Shown here piece after piece: positions 42,167 to 52,966 of a DNA stretch of 64,000 nt. The notes under the pieces are model-generated. The model made no database searches. It had not been told where the DNA came from and saw nothing but the letters and a program-made list of their open reading frames with translations. Within the stretch, counting starts at the first letter, position 1; each line of letters starts with the position of its first letter. Both the position numbers and the translations under genes were made by a program. Source of the stretch: Pseudomonas fluorescens (GTDB lineage: Bacteria > Pseudomonadota > Gammaproteobacteria > Pseudomonadales > Pseudomonadaceae). The stretch is taken from assembly GCF_001708445.1 (NCBI RefSeq), contig NZ_CP015637.1, forward strand, positions 807,001 through 871,000. Direction: 5' to 3'.

Positions 42167-42685
42167 TTACAGCGGCATCGTGTAGTGCAGCGAGTAGCTT
42201 TCTACGCCGTCGTTGTGGTTGCTGATCCCGGCGTTGGAATAGTGAGTGGCACGAATGCCCACCTCATGCCCGCCGGTAAAGCGCAAACCAAAGCCCAGAC
42301 GGTCTTCGAACTGGAAGGCCTGGCCAATGTTGTTGTCTTCCAGGCGTGTGCGGGAGAATACCGCCACCCCGATCCCGGCCTCGACGTAGGGTTTTACCGA
42401 CTGCCCGGCGAATTCATACACAAACACTGGCGAGAACGACAGGCTGCTCGCACCTGCACGCTCATCACCTTCCCAGTAGGTATAAGCGCCGCTCCAGTAG
42501 CCGGTCAGGCGACCCACATCGCTCTGCATCCAGCTCTTGTCCCAATTCGACGTCAGCCCCAATCGATAGGTCAGCGTCGAATCACTGGTGGCCCCCAGGC
42601 CAAACTCAAGGCCGGCGGCCTGCGCCGAAAAAGAGTGTCCCACCACAACGGCCGCAATCGCAGCCAAACAGAACAAGCGCTTCAT
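42167..42685 (-). CDS. pagL: Lipid A 3-O-deacylase PagL
   Basis: Outer membrane esterase of 172 residues that removes the 3-position acyl chain of lipid A. A signal peptide (MKRLFCLAAIAAVVVGHSFSAQA) is followed by an eight-strand barrel. The active-site motif IRATHYSNAGI supplies the His and Ser of the PagL triad. The start at 42685 is chosen because GAAAGGA lies eight bases upstream; the ATG at 42694 would overlap that site. Confidence 0.9.
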   Translation of the reverse strand: MKRLFCLAAIAAVVVGHSFSAQAAGLEFGLGATSDSTLTYRLGLTSNWDKSWMQSDVGRLTGYWSGAYTYWEGDERAGASSLSFSPVFVYEFAGQSVKPYVEAGIGVAVFSRTRLEDNNIGQAFQFEDRLGFGLRFTGGHEVGIRATHYSNAGISNHNDGVESYSLHYTMPL

Positions 42686-42796
42686 AAGAAACATCCTTTC
42701 CGAACGAAGTTATAGGGTTTTGTACAGACTAACGGGCAATAGAAGCTGACGCGTAGCCAGAAGTTCAGCTTCTAATCGCGATTTTTAACGAAATTT

Positions 42797-43591
42797 TCAC
42801 GAACCGAAGCTTCGCACAACTCCAGGATGTTTCCAAAGTGTCGGTAGGATATTTCTGAGGTGATACACATCACCACTGGTCCAGAACTGTGCCGGCTGCG
42901 CCGGATCAGTGGCCAGCAGGTCGCGCTCGCCGAGCAGGCGCTTGAGTTGGCGCGCGACGGCAGCACCGGTGTCGATGAGGATGATGCTCGCGGGAAGCAT
43001 CTGCGCCAGGAGCGGCTTGAGGAAGGGGTAATGGGTGCAGCCCAGGATGATGGTGTCACAGCCGGCACTGAGCAGCGGGTCGATGTAGACCTGCAACAGC
43101 TGACGCAGGGCCGGGCTGCTCAAGTCACCGCTTTCAATCAGTTCCACCAGGCCCGGGCAAGGCTGGGTGATCACCCGCACATCGGTGGCGAACCGGTCGA
43201 GCAAGGCCGCGAACTTGGCGCTTTGCAGGGTACCGGTCGTGGCCAGCACGCCGACCACCCCACTGCGAGTGGCGGCAGCGGCGGGTTTGACGGCGGGCTC
43301 CATGCCCACCAGCGGCCAGTCGGGGTAATCCAGGCGTAAATCGGCGACAGCGGCAACGGTGGCGGTATTGCAGGCAATCACGAACGCCTTGGCGCCCTGC
43401 TCACGGAAAAAACCCGCCACTTGCCGGGAACGCTCAAGAATGAAAGCCGGGCTTTTCTCACCGTAGGGGATGTACCCACAGTCGGCCACGTACAGCAGCG
43501 ACTCATGGGGCAATAGCTGCTGAATCTCCTCCAGCACCGTCAACCCGCCGATGCCGGAGTCGAACACACCAATTGGCGCGCCCTTAACCAT
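42797..43591 (-). CDS. murI: Glutamate racemase
   Basis: Makes D-glutamate for peptidoglycan. The 264-residue product has [14 protein letters not shown] at the N-terminus and the two catalytic Cys in [12 protein letters not shown] and [10 protein letters not shown]. The ATG at 43591 overlaps the moeB stop by eight bases. It is the last gene of a compressed hemA-prfA-prmC-moeB-murI series. Confidence 0.95.
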   Translation of the reverse strand: MVKGAPIGVFDSGIGGLTVLEEIQQLLPHESLLYVADCGYIPYGEKSPAFILERSRQVAGFFREQGAKAFVIACNTATVAAVADLRLDYPDWPLVGMEPAVKPAAAATRSGVVGVLATTGTLQSAKFAALLDRFATDVRVITQPCPGLVELIESGDLSSPALRQLLQVYIDPLLSAGCDTIILGCTHYPFLKPLLAQMLPASIILIDTGAAVARQLKRLLGERDLLATDPAQPAQFWTSGDVYHLRNILPTLWKHPGVVRSFGS

Positions 43592-44339
43592 GCTGCGTCC
43601 CACAGACGCTGCAACCGGGGTCGCGCTTGACGCGTAACTCACGGAACCGCGTGGTCAAGGCATCGATCAGCAACAGGCGCCCCACCAACGGCTCGCCGAA
43701 CCCGGCCAGCAGTTTCAAGGCTTCCAGGGCCTGCAGGCTGCCGACCAGGCCCACCAGCGGGCCAACCACGCCGGCCTCGCTGCAGGTCAATTCAGTGTCG
43801 CTGCCGTGCCCATATAAACAGTGGTAGCAGGGGCTCTCGGCGCGGCGCGGGTCGAACACCGACAATTGCCCCTCAAGGCGAATCGCCGCCCCGCTGACCA
43901 GTGGCTTGCCGGCGGCGACGCACGCAGCGTTGACCGCTTCACGGGTGGAAAAGTTATCGCTGCAATCGAGCACCACATCCACACCCGTCACCGCCGCCGA
44001 CAGAGAGTCGGCATCCAGCGCAGTGCGATGGGCCAGCAATGTGACTTCAGGGTTGATCGCCGTCAGGCGGCGCATGGCCGAGTCGACCTTGCTCAAGCCA
44101 ACGCTGTCGGTGTCATGGATGATCTGGCGTTGCAGGTTGGTCAGGTCGACCGTGTCAAAGTCCGCCAGATGCAGTTCACCCACACCGGCAGCGGCCAGGT
44201 ACAGCGCAACCGGAGCGCCGAGACCACCGAGGCCAACGATAAGCGCGCGGCTGTTTTTCAGACGCAACTGACCGTCGATGTCGACAGCCTGCAACAGAAT
44301 CTGTCGGCTATAGCGCAACAGCTCCTGATCGCTCAGCAT
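43584..44339 (-). CDS. moeB: MoeB/HesA/ThiF adenylyltransferase
   Basis: E1-like enzyme of 251 residues that adenylates the C-terminus of a ubiquitin-like sulfur carrier such as MoaD. ATP site: [36 protein letters not shown] follows. Zinc Cys pairs are CYHCLYG and CSVCGTQHG at the end. Overlaps prmC by seven bases and murI by eight. Confidence 0.93.
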   Translation of the reverse strand: MLSDQELLRYSRQILLQAVDIDGQLRLKNSRALIVGLGGLGAPVALYLAAAGVGELHLADFDTVDLTNLQRQIIHDTDSVGLSKVDSAMRRLTAINPEVTLLAHRTALDADSLSAAVTGVDVVLDCSDNFSTREAVNAACVAAGKPLVSGAAIRLEGQLSVFDPRRAESPCYHCLYGHGSDTELTCSEAGVVGPLVGLVGSLQALEALKLLAGFGEPLVGRLLLIDALTTRFRELRVKRDPGCSVCGTQHG

Positions 44340-45163
44340 GGACGGCGTCCCAGGCTGATACGTTCGTGGCCACCGAGGTCGACACGACTGTGGACATCCT
44401 CAAATCCCTCGCCCAACAACAGGTCACGTACGGCCGGGGCCTGATCGTAGCCGTGTTCGAGCAACAGCCAACCACCCGCCGCCAGGAGGGCCGGGGCTTG
44501 GGTGATGATCAGGCGCAGGTCGTCCAGGCCATCATGGCCCGCGACCAAGGCACTGGCGGGCTCGAAGCGCACATCACCCGCGACCAGGTGCGGGTCGTTG
44601 TCGGCGATATACGGCGGGTTGCTGATGATCAAGTCGTAGGTATGGCCTTGCAGGGCGCTGAACCAATGGCTGTTCAGTACCGTAGCGTTCGTCAGCTGCA
44701 GGCGCTGGCGATTGCGCTCGGCCAGGGCCACCGCTTCGAGCACGCGGTCAACGGCGGTGACGTCCCAGGCTGGGCGCTCGCTGGCCAGGGCCAGGGCGAT
44801 GGCCCCGCTGCCGGTGCCCAGGTCGAGAACCTTGGCAGGGCTCGCCGGCAGCAGCTCCAGGGCGGCCTCCACCAGCAGCTCGGTCTCCGGGCGCGGGATC
44901 AGGGTATGAGGCGCAACCTCCAGGTCGAGTTTCCAGAAGCCTTGCTGGCCGAGGATATAGGCCACCGGTTCACCGGCGCGGCGACGCCGCAGGTAGTCGG
45001 CAAAGATCAATGCGTGCTCGCTGCTGACGATCTTCTCCGGCCAGGTATGCAAATAACTGCGCGGCTTACCCAGGGCAGCCGACAGCAACAGTTCCACATC
45101 CAGGCGCGCGGTGGGCGAGTCGGGCAGTTCTGCGGCACGCAGGAGGCTGGCAATGATGGTCAT
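44333..45163 (-). CDS. prmC: Release factor glutamine methyltransferase PrmC
   Basis: Methylates the Gln of the GGQ motif of release factors. The 276-residue product has a helical N-terminal domain and SAM motif VLDLGTGSGAIALALA, with the substrate motif IISNPPYIADND. Its start directly abuts the prfA stop (45163/45164), placing the enzyme next to its substrate gene. Confidence 0.96.
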   Translation of the reverse strand: MTIIASLLRAAELPDSPTARLDVELLLSAALGKPRSYLHTWPEKIVSSEHALIFADYLRRRRAGEPVAYILGQQGFWKLDLEVAPHTLIPRPETELLVEAALELLPASPAKVLDLGTGSGAIALALASERPAWDVTAVDRVLEAVALAERNRQRLQLTNATVLNSHWFSALQGHTYDLIISNPPYIADNDPHLVAGDVRFEPASALVAGHDGLDDLRLIITQAPALLAAGGWLLLEHGYDQAPAVRDLLLGEGFEDVHSRVDLGGHERISLGRRPC

Positions 45164-46246
45164 TTATTCACCTATGGCCGCCAGCTGGTCGGCCTGGAAT
45201 TCGGCAAGCAACGGCTCGATCACCGCGTCGACACCACCGGCGAGGATTTCATCCAGCGAGTAAAGCGTGAGGTTGACCCGGTGGTCGGTCACCCGGCCCT
45301 GGGCAAAGTTATAGGTGCGGATACGCTCGGAACGGTCCCCCGACCCCACCAGCAACTTGCGCTCGCTGGCAATCGCGTTGGCAGCGGCGCTGGTCTGCTG
45401 GTCATTGAGCTTGGCTGACAGCCAGGACATGGCCCGCGCACGGTTCTTGTGCTGGGAACGCTCTTCCTGGCACTCCACCACGATGCCCGACGGCAAGTGG
45501 GTGATACGGATCGCCGAGTCGGTCTTGTTCACGTGCTGGCCGCCGGCACCCGACGAGCGGTAGGTGTCGACCCGCAGGTCGGCTGGGTTGATCTCGATGG
45601 CTTCCTGTTCGTCCGGCTCTGGCAACACAGCGACGGTGCACGCCGACGTGTGGATACGGCCTTGGGATTCAGTCGCTGGAACCCGCTGCACACGGTGCGC
45701 ACCGGATTCGAACTTGAGCTTGCCGTAAACGTTGTCGCCTTCGACCCGGGCGATGACTTCTTTATAGCCGCCGTGCTCGCCTTCGTTCTCGGAGAGGATC
45801 TCGACGCGCCAGCCGCGACGCTCAGCGTAGCGCGAATACATGCGAAACAGGTCGCCGGAGAAGATCGCCGCTTCGTCACCACCGGTGCCGGCGCGGATTT
45901 CCAGGAACACGTTACGCCCGTCGTTAGGGTCCTTGGGCAGCAGCATGCGTTGCAGGTTGCCTTCCAGCTCGGCGAGTTTTTCCTTGGCTTCACGGACTTC
46001 TTCCACGGCCATTTCGCGCATGTCCGGGTCGCTGTCCTTGAGCAGCGCCTGGGCGCCTTCGAGGTCGGCCTGCACTTTCAGCAGGTTTTTATAGGTAGCC
46101 ACAATGGGCTCAACTTCCGCGTATTCCTTGGAATAGGTGCGGAACTTGGTCTGATCGGAGATGACCTCGCCATCGCCGAGCAAGGCGGTCAGTTCTTCGA
46201 AACGGTCCTGGAGCACGTCCAGTTTATTGAGCAGTGACGCTTTCAT
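45164..46246 (-). CDS. prfA: Peptide chain release factor 1
   Basis: RF1, 360 residues, reads UAA and UAG. The codon-recognition PxT motif appears as VPATESQG and the peptidyl-hydrolysis loop as [13 protein letters not shown], whose Gln is methylated by the neighbouring PrmC. Its ATG overlaps the hemA stop by four bases. Confidence 0.98.
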   Translation of the reverse strand: MKASLLNKLDVLQDRFEELTALLGDGEVISDQTKFRTYSKEYAEVEPIVATYKNLLKVQADLEGAQALLKDSDPDMREMAVEEVREAKEKLAELEGNLQRMLLPKDPNDGRNVFLEIRAGTGGDEAAIFSGDLFRMYSRYAERRGWRVEILSENEGEHGGYKEVIARVEGDNVYGKLKFESGAHRVQRVPATESQGRIHTSACTVAVLPEPDEQEAIEINPADLRVDTYRSSGAGGQHVNKTDSAIRITHLPSGIVVECQEERSQHKNRARAMSWLSAKLNDQQTSAAANAIASERKLLVGSGDRSERIRTYNFAQGRVTDHRVNLTLYSLDEILAGGVDAVIEPLLAEFQADQLAAIGE

Positions 46247-47532
46247 TGCGGTTTTTTATCCGAAGAGCTATCTGACGCGCCCTCACCGAGGGCAAAGAGT
46301 TCCTGGGCCATGGCCAGCGCATCGAGGCGGCCTTCGGCAGTCAATTTCTTAAGCTGTACGCTCGGCGCGTGGAGCAGCTTGTTGGTCAAGCCACGGGCCA
46401 GTTGCATCAGCACGTCTTCGGCGCTGCTGCCATTGGCCAATAAACGCTGGGCCTTGGTCAATTCTTCATCACGCAGGCGCTCGCCTTGCTGACGATACGC
46501 CTTGAGCACATCCACCGCCGCCAGTTCACGCAGGCGCACCATGAAGTCTTCGGCGCCGACGCTGACCATTTCCTCGGCCGCCTGGGCAGCGCCCTGGCGA
46601 CTCTTGAGGTTTTCGGCAACCACTTCGTGCAGGTCGTCAACGCTGTAGAGGTAAACGTCGTCCAACTCGCCGACTTCGGGTTCGATATCCCGGGGCACGG
46701 CGATATCCACCATGAAGATCGGCTTGTGCTTGCGCAGCTTCAACGCGCTCTCGACCGCGCCTTTGCCGAGGATCGGCAATTGGCTGGCGGTGGAGCTGAT
46801 GACGATATCACTGCGCACCAGCTCGGCCGGGATATCCGACAACAACACGGCATGGGCGCCAAACTGCTCGGCGAGGATGCTCGCGCGCTCCAGGGTGCGG
46901 TTGGCGACCACGATACGCTTCACACCCAGGTCGTGCAGATGGCGGGCGACCAGGGTGATGGTCTCGCCGGCGCCAATCAGCAGGGCCTGGCTGCGTTGCA
47001 AGTCGCTGAAAATCTGTTTGGCCAGGCTGACGGCGGCAAAGGCCACGGACACCGGGTTTTCACCGATGGCGGTGTCGGTGCGCACCTGCTTGGCGGAATT
47101 GAAGGTGGCCTGGAACAGGCGCCCCAGCAACGGCCCCACGGTGCCGGCCTCACGGGCCACGGCGTAGGCGGATTTCATCTGGCCGAGGATCTGCGGCTCG
47201 CCCAACACCAGCGAGTCGAGGCCGGAAGCGACGCGCATCATGTGACGAACTGCCGCATCGTCTTCATGCACATACGCGCTGGCGCGCAGGTCATTGAAGT
47301 CCAAATGGTGGTAATCGGCCAGCCAACGCAGCACGACATCCGCGCTGAGATGTTCCTGCTCTATATAAAGCTCACTGCGATTGCAGGTCGAAAGGATCGC
47401 AGCTTCGCGGCTGTCGGTGAGACGGCAGAGCTGCTGCAACGCCTCAACCAGCTGCTCTGGCGTAAACGCCACGCGCTCGCGCACGTCTACAGAGGCAGTC
47501 TTGTGGTTAATACCGAGTGCGAGGAAGGCCAT
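46243..47532 (-). CDS. hemA: Glutamyl-tRNA reductase HemA
   Basis: First committed step of haem synthesis by the C5 route: reduces Glu-tRNA to glutamate semialdehyde. The 429-residue product has [13 protein letters not shown], the catalytic Cys in [12 protein letters not shown] and an NADPH domain with [15 protein letters not shown]. First gene of the hemA-prfA-prmC-moeB-murI run; the promoter lies in the 228-base gap shared with the divergent TPR gene. Confidence 0.97.
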   Translation of the reverse strand: MAFLALGINHKTASVDVRERVAFTPEQLVEALQQLCRLTDSREAAILSTCNRSELYIEQEHLSADVVLRWLADYHHLDFNDLRASAYVHEDDAAVRHMMRVASGLDSLVLGEPQILGQMKSAYAVAREAGTVGPLLGRLFQATFNSAKQVRTDTAIGENPVSVAFAAVSLAKQIFSDLQRSQALLIGAGETITLVARHLHDLGVKRIVVANRTLERASILAEQFGAHAVLLSDIPAELVRSDIVISSTASQLPILGKGAVESALKLRKHKPIFMVDIAVPRDIEPEVGELDDVYLYSVDDLHEVVAENLKSRQGAAQAAEEMVSVGAEDFMVRLRELAAVDVLKAYRQQGERLRDEELTKAQRLLANGSSAEDVLMQLARGLTNKLLHAPSVQLKKLTAEGRLDALAMAQELFALGEGASDSSSDKKPQ

Positions 47533-47641
47533 TCAATATCGCTGATGATGTCGGGAAGCCGGCAATTGTCCTACTTCGAAAGATTCAGAACAACCACCGT
47601 CGTCTATTGTCCCTATACCTTGTGCCTATAAATACGTCACT

Positions 47642-47665
47642 GCGGGAGCGAGGCCGCTCCTACAG
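47642..47665. repeat. Lone REP-type hairpin
   Basis: GCGGGAGCGAGGCCGCTCCTACA contains GGAGCG and CGCTCC around a four-base loop and ends in the CTCCTACA wording seen at 42095-42103. A single REP unit in the hemA/TPR divergent gap, without a visible inverted partner. Confidence 0.6.
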
Positions 47666-47760
47666 GGACAGCAATACACGCATTAAGAGCGCCCCGGTTA
47701 TGTTTGGCCGAAGGCTTGTGTCATGATGATCCGACCGCAGGTTAGTCGTCCTCTTCCTAT

Positions 47761-49485
47761 ATGAATAGATCCTCCGCGTTGCTCCTTGCTTTTGTCTTCC
47801 TCAGCGGCTGCCAGGCCATGGCACCCGTGTCGCCGGACGGTACACCGCCGGTGGAGGACAGCACCCCCGCCCCTGAAAAGCCCAAGGTTTATTCCTCGTT
47901 CAGTGAAGAAACGGTGTACAGCCTGCTGACCGCAGAACTGGCCGGCCAGCGCAATCGTTTCGATATTGCACTGGATAACTACGTGACCCAGGCCATCAAC
48001 ACCCAGGACCCAGGGATCTCCGAGCGCGCGTTTCGCATCGCCGAGTACCTGGGGGCAGACCAGGCGGCGCTGGACACCTCACTGATCTGGGCGAAAAACG
48101 CACCGGACGACCTGGAAGCCCAGCGGGCGGCGGCCATTCAATTGGCGCGCGCCGGGCGCTATGACGATTCCATGGTCTATATGGAAAAAGTCTTGCAGGG
48201 CAAGGGCGACACCCATTTCGACTTCCTGGCGCTGTCGGCGGCCGACACCGATCAGGACACGCGCAACGGGTTGATGAAGAGTTTCGACCGCCTGCTGCAA
48301 AAACACCCGAAGAACAGCCAACTGGTGTTCGGCAAAGCCTTGCTGCTGCAACAGGACGACGAGCCCGAAGCAGCCCTGACACTGCTGGAGAAGAACCCGC
48401 CGGAAGACGGCGAGATCGCCCCGATCCTGCTGCGCGCACGTTTGCTGCAGAACCTCAATCGCGGCAAGGAAGCGATTCCGCTGCTGGAAAAAAGCATCAA
48501 GAAGTACCCGGAAGACAAACGCCTGCGCCTGACTTACGCGCGCACGCTGGTCGAGCAGGACCGTATGGAGGACGCCAAGGTGCAGTTCGCCAACCTGGTC
48601 CAGCAATACCCGGACGACGACGAACTGCGCTATTCCCTGGCACTGGTGTGCCTGGAAGCCAAGGCCTGGGATGAGGCCAAGGGCTACCTGGAAGACCTGA
48701 TTGCCCGCGAAAGCCATGTGGACTCGGCGCACCTGAACCTGGGCCGCATCGCTGAAGAGCGCAACGACCCGCAGGCCGCCTTGCTCGAATACGCCCAGGT
48801 CGGCCCCGGCAACGATTACCTGCCCGCGCAATTGCGCCAGGCCGATATCCTGATGAGCAACGGGCGCGCGGATGAGGCGGAAAAACGCCTCGCGGCTGCC
48901 CGCGAGGCCGAACCGGACTACGCGATCCAGCTGTACCTGATCCAGGCCGAGACACTGTCGGCCAACAATCAGGGCGAGCGCGCCTGGAAGGTGTTGCAAC
49001 AAGCCTTGCTGCAATACCCGGACGACCTGAACCTGCTGTACACGCGCGCCATGCAGGCGGAAAAACGCGATGACCTGGCGCAGATGGAAAAAGACCTGCG
49101 CCTGATCATCAAGCGCGACCCGGACAACGCCATGGCCCTGAACGCCCTGGGCTACACCTTGTCCGACCGCACCACACGCTACGCCGAAGCCAAGGTGCTG
49201 ATCGAACAAGCCCACAAGCTGAACCCGGAAGACCCGGCCGTGCTCGACAGCCTGGGCTGGGTGAACTACCGCCTGGGAAACCTGGACGAAGCCGAGCGCC
49301 TGCTGCGCCAGGCACTGGAACGCTTCCCCGACCAGGAAGTCGCCGCACACCTGGGTGAAGTGCTGTGGGCCAATGGCAAGCAGCGCGAAGCTCGACAAAT
49401 CTGGGCAAAGTTCCTCAAGGAACAACCCGAAAGCGCCATTCTGCGCGGCACCATCAAACGCCTGACCGGATCCGAGACCCTTTAA
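47761..49485 (+). CDS. TPR-repeat lipoprotein (PA4667-like)
   Basis: A 574-residue lipoprotein: signal peptide [17 protein letters not shown] with Cys at residue 17, then many TPR units along the length (for example [25 protein letters not shown] and [29 protein letters not shown]). Probably an outer membrane or periplasmic scaffold; the gene is conserved between hemA and lolB in pseudomonads. No specific partner is known to me. lolB follows by four bases. Confidence 0.9.
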   Translation: MNRSSALLLAFVFLSGCQAMAPVSPDGTPPVEDSTPAPEKPKVYSSFSEETVYSLLTAELAGQRNRFDIALDNYVTQAINTQDPGISERAFRIAEYLGADQAALDTSLIWAKNAPDDLEAQRAAAIQLARAGRYDDSMVYMEKVLQGKGDTHFDFLALSAADTDQDTRNGLMKSFDRLLQKHPKNSQLVFGKALLLQQDDEPEAALTLLEKNPPEDGEIAPILLRARLLQNLNRGKEAIPLLEKSIKKYPEDKRLRLTYARTLVEQDRMEDAKVQFANLVQQYPDDDELRYSLALVCLEAKAWDEAKGYLEDLIARESHVDSAHLNLGRIAEERNDPQAALLEYAQVGPGNDYLPAQLRQADILMSNGRADEAEKRLAAAREAEPDYAIQLYLIQAETLSANNQGERAWKVLQQALLQYPDDLNLLYTRAMQAEKRDDLAQMEKDLRLIIKRDPDNAMALNALGYTLSDRTTRYAEAKVLIEQAHKLNPEDPAVLDSLGWVNYRLGNLDEAERLLRQALERFPDQEVAAHLGEVLWANGKQREARQIWAKFLKEQPESAILRGTIKRLTGSETL

Positions 49486-49489
49486 GCTT

Positions 49490-50107
49490 ATGTTCTTGCG
49501 CCACGTTATCGTTTTCAGCTTCATCGCCCTGCTCGCCGGTTGCGCAGGCTTCGGCGCCCGTGAATCCGTTGAGGGCCAGGGCAACCCGGCGCAATGGAAG
49601 CAACACAAGGATCAGCTCAGCAGCATCGATGGCTGGCAGATCGAAGGCAAGGTCGGGGTGCGGGCACCGAAAGATTCGGGCAGCGGTACCCTGTTCTGGC
49701 TGCAACGCCAGGACTACTACGACATTCGCCTATCCGGCCCGCTGGGGCGTGGCGCGGCCCGCCTGACGGGTCGACCGGGGCAGGTCAGCCTCGAAGTGGC
49801 CAACCAGGGCCGTTATGAAGCGACTTCGCCGGAAGATCTGCTGGAACAACAGATCGGTTGGAAGCTGCCCGTCTCGCACTTGGTGTGGTGGGTACGCGGC
49901 TTGCCGGCACCTGACAGCAAGAGCCGCCTGAGCCTTGATGGCGACAGCCGCCTGGGCACCCTGGAACAGGATGGCTGGCACGTCGAATATTTGAGCTACG
50001 TGCAACAGAACGGCTACTGGCTGCCCGAGCGCATCAAGCTGCACGGCCCCGACCTTGACGTCACGCTGGTGATCAAGGACTGGCAACCGCGCAAACTGGG
50101 GCAATAA
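49490..50107 (+). CDS. lolB: Outer membrane lipoprotein receptor LolB
   Basis: Accepts lipoproteins from the carrier LolA and places them in the outer membrane. The 205-residue product has its own lipobox LLAGC (Cys at about 18) and a LolB fold with [22 protein letters not shown]. Shares the operon with the TPR lipoprotein before it and ispE one base after it. Confidence 0.93.
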   Translation: MFLRHVIVFSFIALLAGCAGFGARESVEGQGNPAQWKQHKDQLSSIDGWQIEGKVGVRAPKDSGSGTLFWLQRQDYYDIRLSGPLGRGAARLTGRPGQVSLEVANQGRYEATSPEDLLEQQIGWKLPVSHLVWWVRGLPAPDSKSRLSLDGDSRLGTLEQDGWHVEYLSYVQQNGYWLPERIKLHGPDLDVTLVIKDWQPRKLGQ

Positions 50108-50108
50108 C

Positions 50109-50960
50109 GTGACAGCACAGAAACTGACCCTGCCCTCCCCGGCCAAACTCAACCTGATGCTGCACATCCTCGGTCGCCGTGAAGATGGCTATCACGAGTT
50201 GCAGACGCTGTTTCAATTTCTCGACTACGGCGACGAACTGACCTTCGCCTTGCGCGACGACGGCGTGATTCATCTGCATACCGAATTCGAAGGCGTGCCT
50301 CACGACAGCAACCTGATCGTGAAGGCGGCGAAAAAACTTCAGGAACAATCTGGCTGCGCCCTCGGCATCGATATCTGGATCGACAAGATCCTGCCCATGG
50401 GTGGCGGCATCGGTGGCGGCAGCTCGAATGCGGCGACCACACTGCTGGGTTTGAATCACTTGTGGCAGCTGGGCTGGGACCTCGATCGCCTGGCTGCGCT
50501 GGGCCTGACACTGGGCGCCGACGTCCCGGTTTTCGTGCGCGGGCACGCCGCTTTTGCCGAGGGCGTGGGGGAGAAACTCACCCCCGAATACCCCGAAGAG
50601 CCGTGGTACGTCGTGCTTGTCCCGCAAGTATCTGTAAGTACAGCAGAAATTTTTTCAGATCCACTGTTGACACGTAACTCTCCTCCCATTAAAGTGCGCC
50701 CCGTTCCCAAGGGAAACAGTCGAAATGACTGCTTACCGGTTGTAGCAAGGCGTTATCCAGAGGTACGTAACGCTTTGAATTTGTTAGGTAAATTTACCGA
50801 AGCAAAATTAACCGGCACTGGAAGTTGTGTGTTTGGGGGCTTCCCAAGCAAAGCTGAAGCTGATAAAGTCTCGGCCCTTCTTACAGAGACCCTTACAGGG
50901 TTTGTAGCAAAGGGAAGCAACGTTTCGATGTTGCATCGCAAGCTGCAAAGTCTGCTCTAA
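50109..50960 (+). CDS. ispE: 4-diphosphocytidyl-2-C-methyl-D-erythritol kinase IspE
   Basis: MEP-pathway GHMP kinase of 283 residues. N-terminal [17 protein letters not shown] and ATP loop [20 protein letters not shown] are intact. GTG start at 50109, one base after the lolB stop. From about 50620 to the end the codon choice changes strongly toward AT (TTA, GTA, ACA, AGT, AGG, GGA, CGA), while the protein stays a normal IspE, including the C-terminal [18 protein letters not shown]. This break is unusual; see findings. Confidence 0.96.
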   Translation: MTAQKLTLPSPAKLNLMLHILGRREDGYHELQTLFQFLDYGDELTFALRDDGVIHLHTEFEGVPHDSNLIVKAAKKLQEQSGCALGIDIWIDKILPMGGGIGGGSSNAATTLLGLNHLWQLGWDLDRLAALGLTLGADVPVFVRGHAAFAEGVGEKLTPEYPEEPWYVVLVPQVSVSTAEIFSDPLLTRNSPPIKVRPVPKGNSRNDCLPVVARRYPEVRNALNLLGKFTEAKLTGTGSCVFGGFPSKAEADKVSALLTETLTGFVAKGSNVSMLHRKLQSLL

Positions 50961-50997
50961 AAGGAATCGAGTACTGGGTACTCGTTGCAACAGATAC

Positions 50998-51072
50998 AGG
51001 GGCGTCGCCAAGCGGTAAGGCAGCAGGTTTTGATCCTGCCATGCGTTGGTTCGAATCCAGCCGCCCCTGCCA
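50998..51072 (+). tRNA. tRNA-Gln (anticodon TTG)
   Basis: Acceptor arms AGGGGCG (50998-51004) and CGCCCCT (51062-51068) are followed by discriminator G and an encoded CCA. The D arm has AAGCGGTAAGGC, the anticodon stem GCAGG/CCTGC holds loop TTTTGAT (anticodon TTG), and the T loop is GGTTCGAATCC. The gene lies between ispE and prs, its conserved place in Pseudomonas. No integrase or duplicated tRNA end is seen around it. Confidence 0.97.
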
Positions 51073-51118
51073 TTTTCCTATACTCATCCAGGTTACCCTC
51101 AGCCTCTAGGTACTGCGC

Positions 51119-52060
51119 GTGTCCAAGATGATGGTCTTTACGGGGAACGCCAACCCCGATCTGGCTCGACGTGTCGTACGTCAGCTGCATATCCCTCTCG
51201 GTGACATCTCTGTCGGCAAGTTTTCCGACGGCGAAATTACCGCCGAGATCAATGAAAACGTTCGCGGTAAAGACGTCTTCATTATTCAGCCGACTTGCGC
51301 TCCGACCAACGATAACCTGATGGAACTCGTCGTGATGGCTGATGCCTTCCGCCGCTCCTCAGCGACTCGAATCACAGCTGTAATCCCTTACTTTGGTTAT
51401 GCCCGTCAGGATCGCCGTCCGCGTTCCGCACGTGTGGCTATCAGCGCGAAAGTCGTGGCTGACATGCTCACCGTGGTAGGTATCGACCGTGTCCTCACGG
51501 TTGACCTGCACGCTGACCAAATCCAGGGGTTCTTCGATATCCCGGTAGATAACATCTACGGCTCCCCAGTATTGGTGGATGACATCGAAGACCAGCGCTT
51601 TGAAAACCTGATGATCGTGTCCCCGGACATTGGTGGCGTCGTGCGTGCACGGGCTGTTGCCAAATCCCTGGGCGTGGACCTCGGGATCATCGACAAACGC
51701 CGCGAGAAAGCCAATCACTCTGAAGTGATGCATATCATCGGTGATGTCGAAGGGCGTACCTGTATTCTGGTCGATGACATGGTCGACACCGCCGGCACCC
51801 TGTGCCACGCGGCCAAAGCCTTGAAAGAGCACGGTGCGGCTAAAGTCTTCGCCTACTGCACACACCCTGTGCTGTCGGGCCGAGCGATCGAGAACATCGA
51901 AAACTCAATGCTGGACGAACTGGTGGTGACCAACACCATCCCGTTGTCCGCAGCTGCTCAAGCCTGTTCGCGTATCCGTCAACTGGATATCGCACCGGTA
52001 GTTGCCGAGGCGGTTCGCCGTATCAGCAACGAAGAATCGATCAGTGCGATGTTCCGTTAA
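51119..52060 (+). CDS. prs: Ribose-phosphate pyrophosphokinase
   Basis: Makes PRPP from ribose 5-phosphate and ATP for nucleotide, His and Trp synthesis. The 313-residue product has [17 protein letters not shown], the flexible loop region [16 protein letters not shown] and the PRPP-binding loop [20 protein letters not shown] start at 51119 matches the usual N-terminus [11 protein letters not shown]. Confidence 0.96.
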   Translation: MSKMMVFTGNANPDLARRVVRQLHIPLGDISVGKFSDGEITAEINENVRGKDVFIIQPTCAPTNDNLMELVVMADAFRRSSATRITAVIPYFGYARQDRRPRSARVAISAKVVADMLTVVGIDRVLTVDLHADQIQGFFDIPVDNIYGSPVLVDDIEDQRFENLMIVSPDIGGVVRARAVAKSLGVDLGIIDKRREKANHSEVMHIIGDVEGRTCILVDDMVDTAGTLCHAAKALKEHGAAKVFAYCTHPVLSGRAIENIENSMLDELVVTNTIPLSAAAQACSRIRQLDIAPVVAEAVRRISNEESISAMFR

Positions 52061-52090
52061 GGGTCAAACCAACGGAACACCTCACTGACG

Positions 52091-52134
52091 AAAAGCGCCC
52101 CGCCCCAGCATACTGTTGGGGCGGGGCTTTTTTG
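52091..52134 (+). terminator. Terminator between prs and rplY
   Basis: GCCCCGCCCCA (left) pairs with TGGGGCGGGGC (right) around the short loop near AGCATACTGT, then TTTTTT follows. A strong GC-rich Rho-independent terminator 30 bases after prs. Confidence 0.9.
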
Positions 52135-52198
52135 CCCATATCGCCTTTAGCGCTGGTCGCAAACGCTGGGGCGAATGTGGTTATTTTGGAGATACAAC

Positions 52199-52798
52199 AT
52201 GAACGATTTTACCCTGAATGCTGAAGTGCGTTCCGACCTGGGGAAAGGTGCGAGCCGCCGCCTGCGTCGTCTCGCAAGCCTGGTTCCAGCTGTCGTCTAC
52301 GGTGGCGAAAAAGCCCCTGAGTCCATCAGCATGCTGGCCAAAGAAATTGCCAAACTGCTGGAAAACGATGCGGCCTACAGCCACATCATCGAGCTGAACG
52401 TTGGTGGCACCAAGCAGAACGTCATCATCAAGGCCCTGCAACGTCACCCAGCTAAAGGTCACGTGCTGCACGCTGACTTCGTACGCGTCGTAGCCGGCCA
52501 GAAACTGACCGCTATCGTGCCTGTACACTTTGTTGGTGAAGACGCTCCGGTCAAGAAAGGCGGCGAAGTTTCGCACGTTGTTGCCGAGATCGAAGTGACC
52601 TGCCTGCCGAAAGACCTGCCTGAGTTCATCGAAGTCGACCTGTCGGCTCTGGAAATCGGCGACATCATTCACCTGTCCGACCTCAAAGCCCCTAAAGGCG
52701 TTGAGTTTGTTGCACTGGCTCACGGTGATGACAAAGCTGTTGCAAACGTTCACGCTCCACGCGTTGCACCAGAAGCTGAAGAAGGCGCTGCAGAGTAA
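52199..52798 (+). CDS. rplY: 50S ribosomal protein L25 / general stress protein Ctc
   Basis: 5S rRNA-binding protein of 199 residues with an N-terminal L25 domain ([21 protein letters not shown]) and the C-terminal TL5/Ctc extension, ending in an acidic tail EEGAAE. The ATG at 52199 gives the standard start [11 protein letters not shown]; the longer in-frame start at 52175 is less likely. It follows the prs terminator so has its own promoter. Confidence 0.95.
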   Translation: MNDFTLNAEVRSDLGKGASRRLRRLASLVPAVVYGGEKAPESISMLAKEIAKLLENDAAYSHIIELNVGGTKQNVIIKALQRHPAKGHVLHADFVRVVAGQKLTAIVPVHFVGEDAPVKKGGEVSHVVAEIEVTCLPKDLPEFIEVDLSALEIGDIIHLSDLKAPKGVEFVALAHGDDKAVANVHAPRVAPEAEEGAAE

Positions 52799-52966
52799 TT
52801 CACTCTGTATTGCCGGAGCTTGAGGAAACATCGCGGACCGAAACGTAGCGAGAAAGCGGGCGATAACGCGGCGTTTACTCTTGAGTAAATGATCTTTTGT
52901 TGTCCACTTTCGCCGCACACCGGTTGCGGCGATGTTATCCACAACTCCAAAGGAAGGGCCCCTGTC
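52799..52966 (+). other. Structured rplY-pth intergenic region
   Basis: Two hairpins are visible: TTTACTC-TT-GAGTAAA (52874-52889) and CGCCGCA (52911-52917) with TGCGGCG (52925-52931). Outer segments AACATCGC and GCGATGTT, flanking both, could pair as well. There is no T run, so it does not look like a terminator; it could be a leader structure of pth or a processed RNA. No coding sequence is apparent. Confidence 0.4.

Noticed and set aside
42720..42725. TGTACA upstream of pagL as a possible light operator
   Set aside because: No second half-site exists at the 12-base distance on either side.
48079..49608. A 509-codon open frame on the minus strand opposite the TPR gene
   Set aside because: Shadow of the TPR lipoprotein and the start of lolB; composition is typical of reverse-strand frames.
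50998..51072. tRNA-Gln as an attachment site for an integrated element
   Set aside because: No integrase and no duplicated tRNA end is found near it, and the flanking order ispE-tRNA-prs is the ordinary one.
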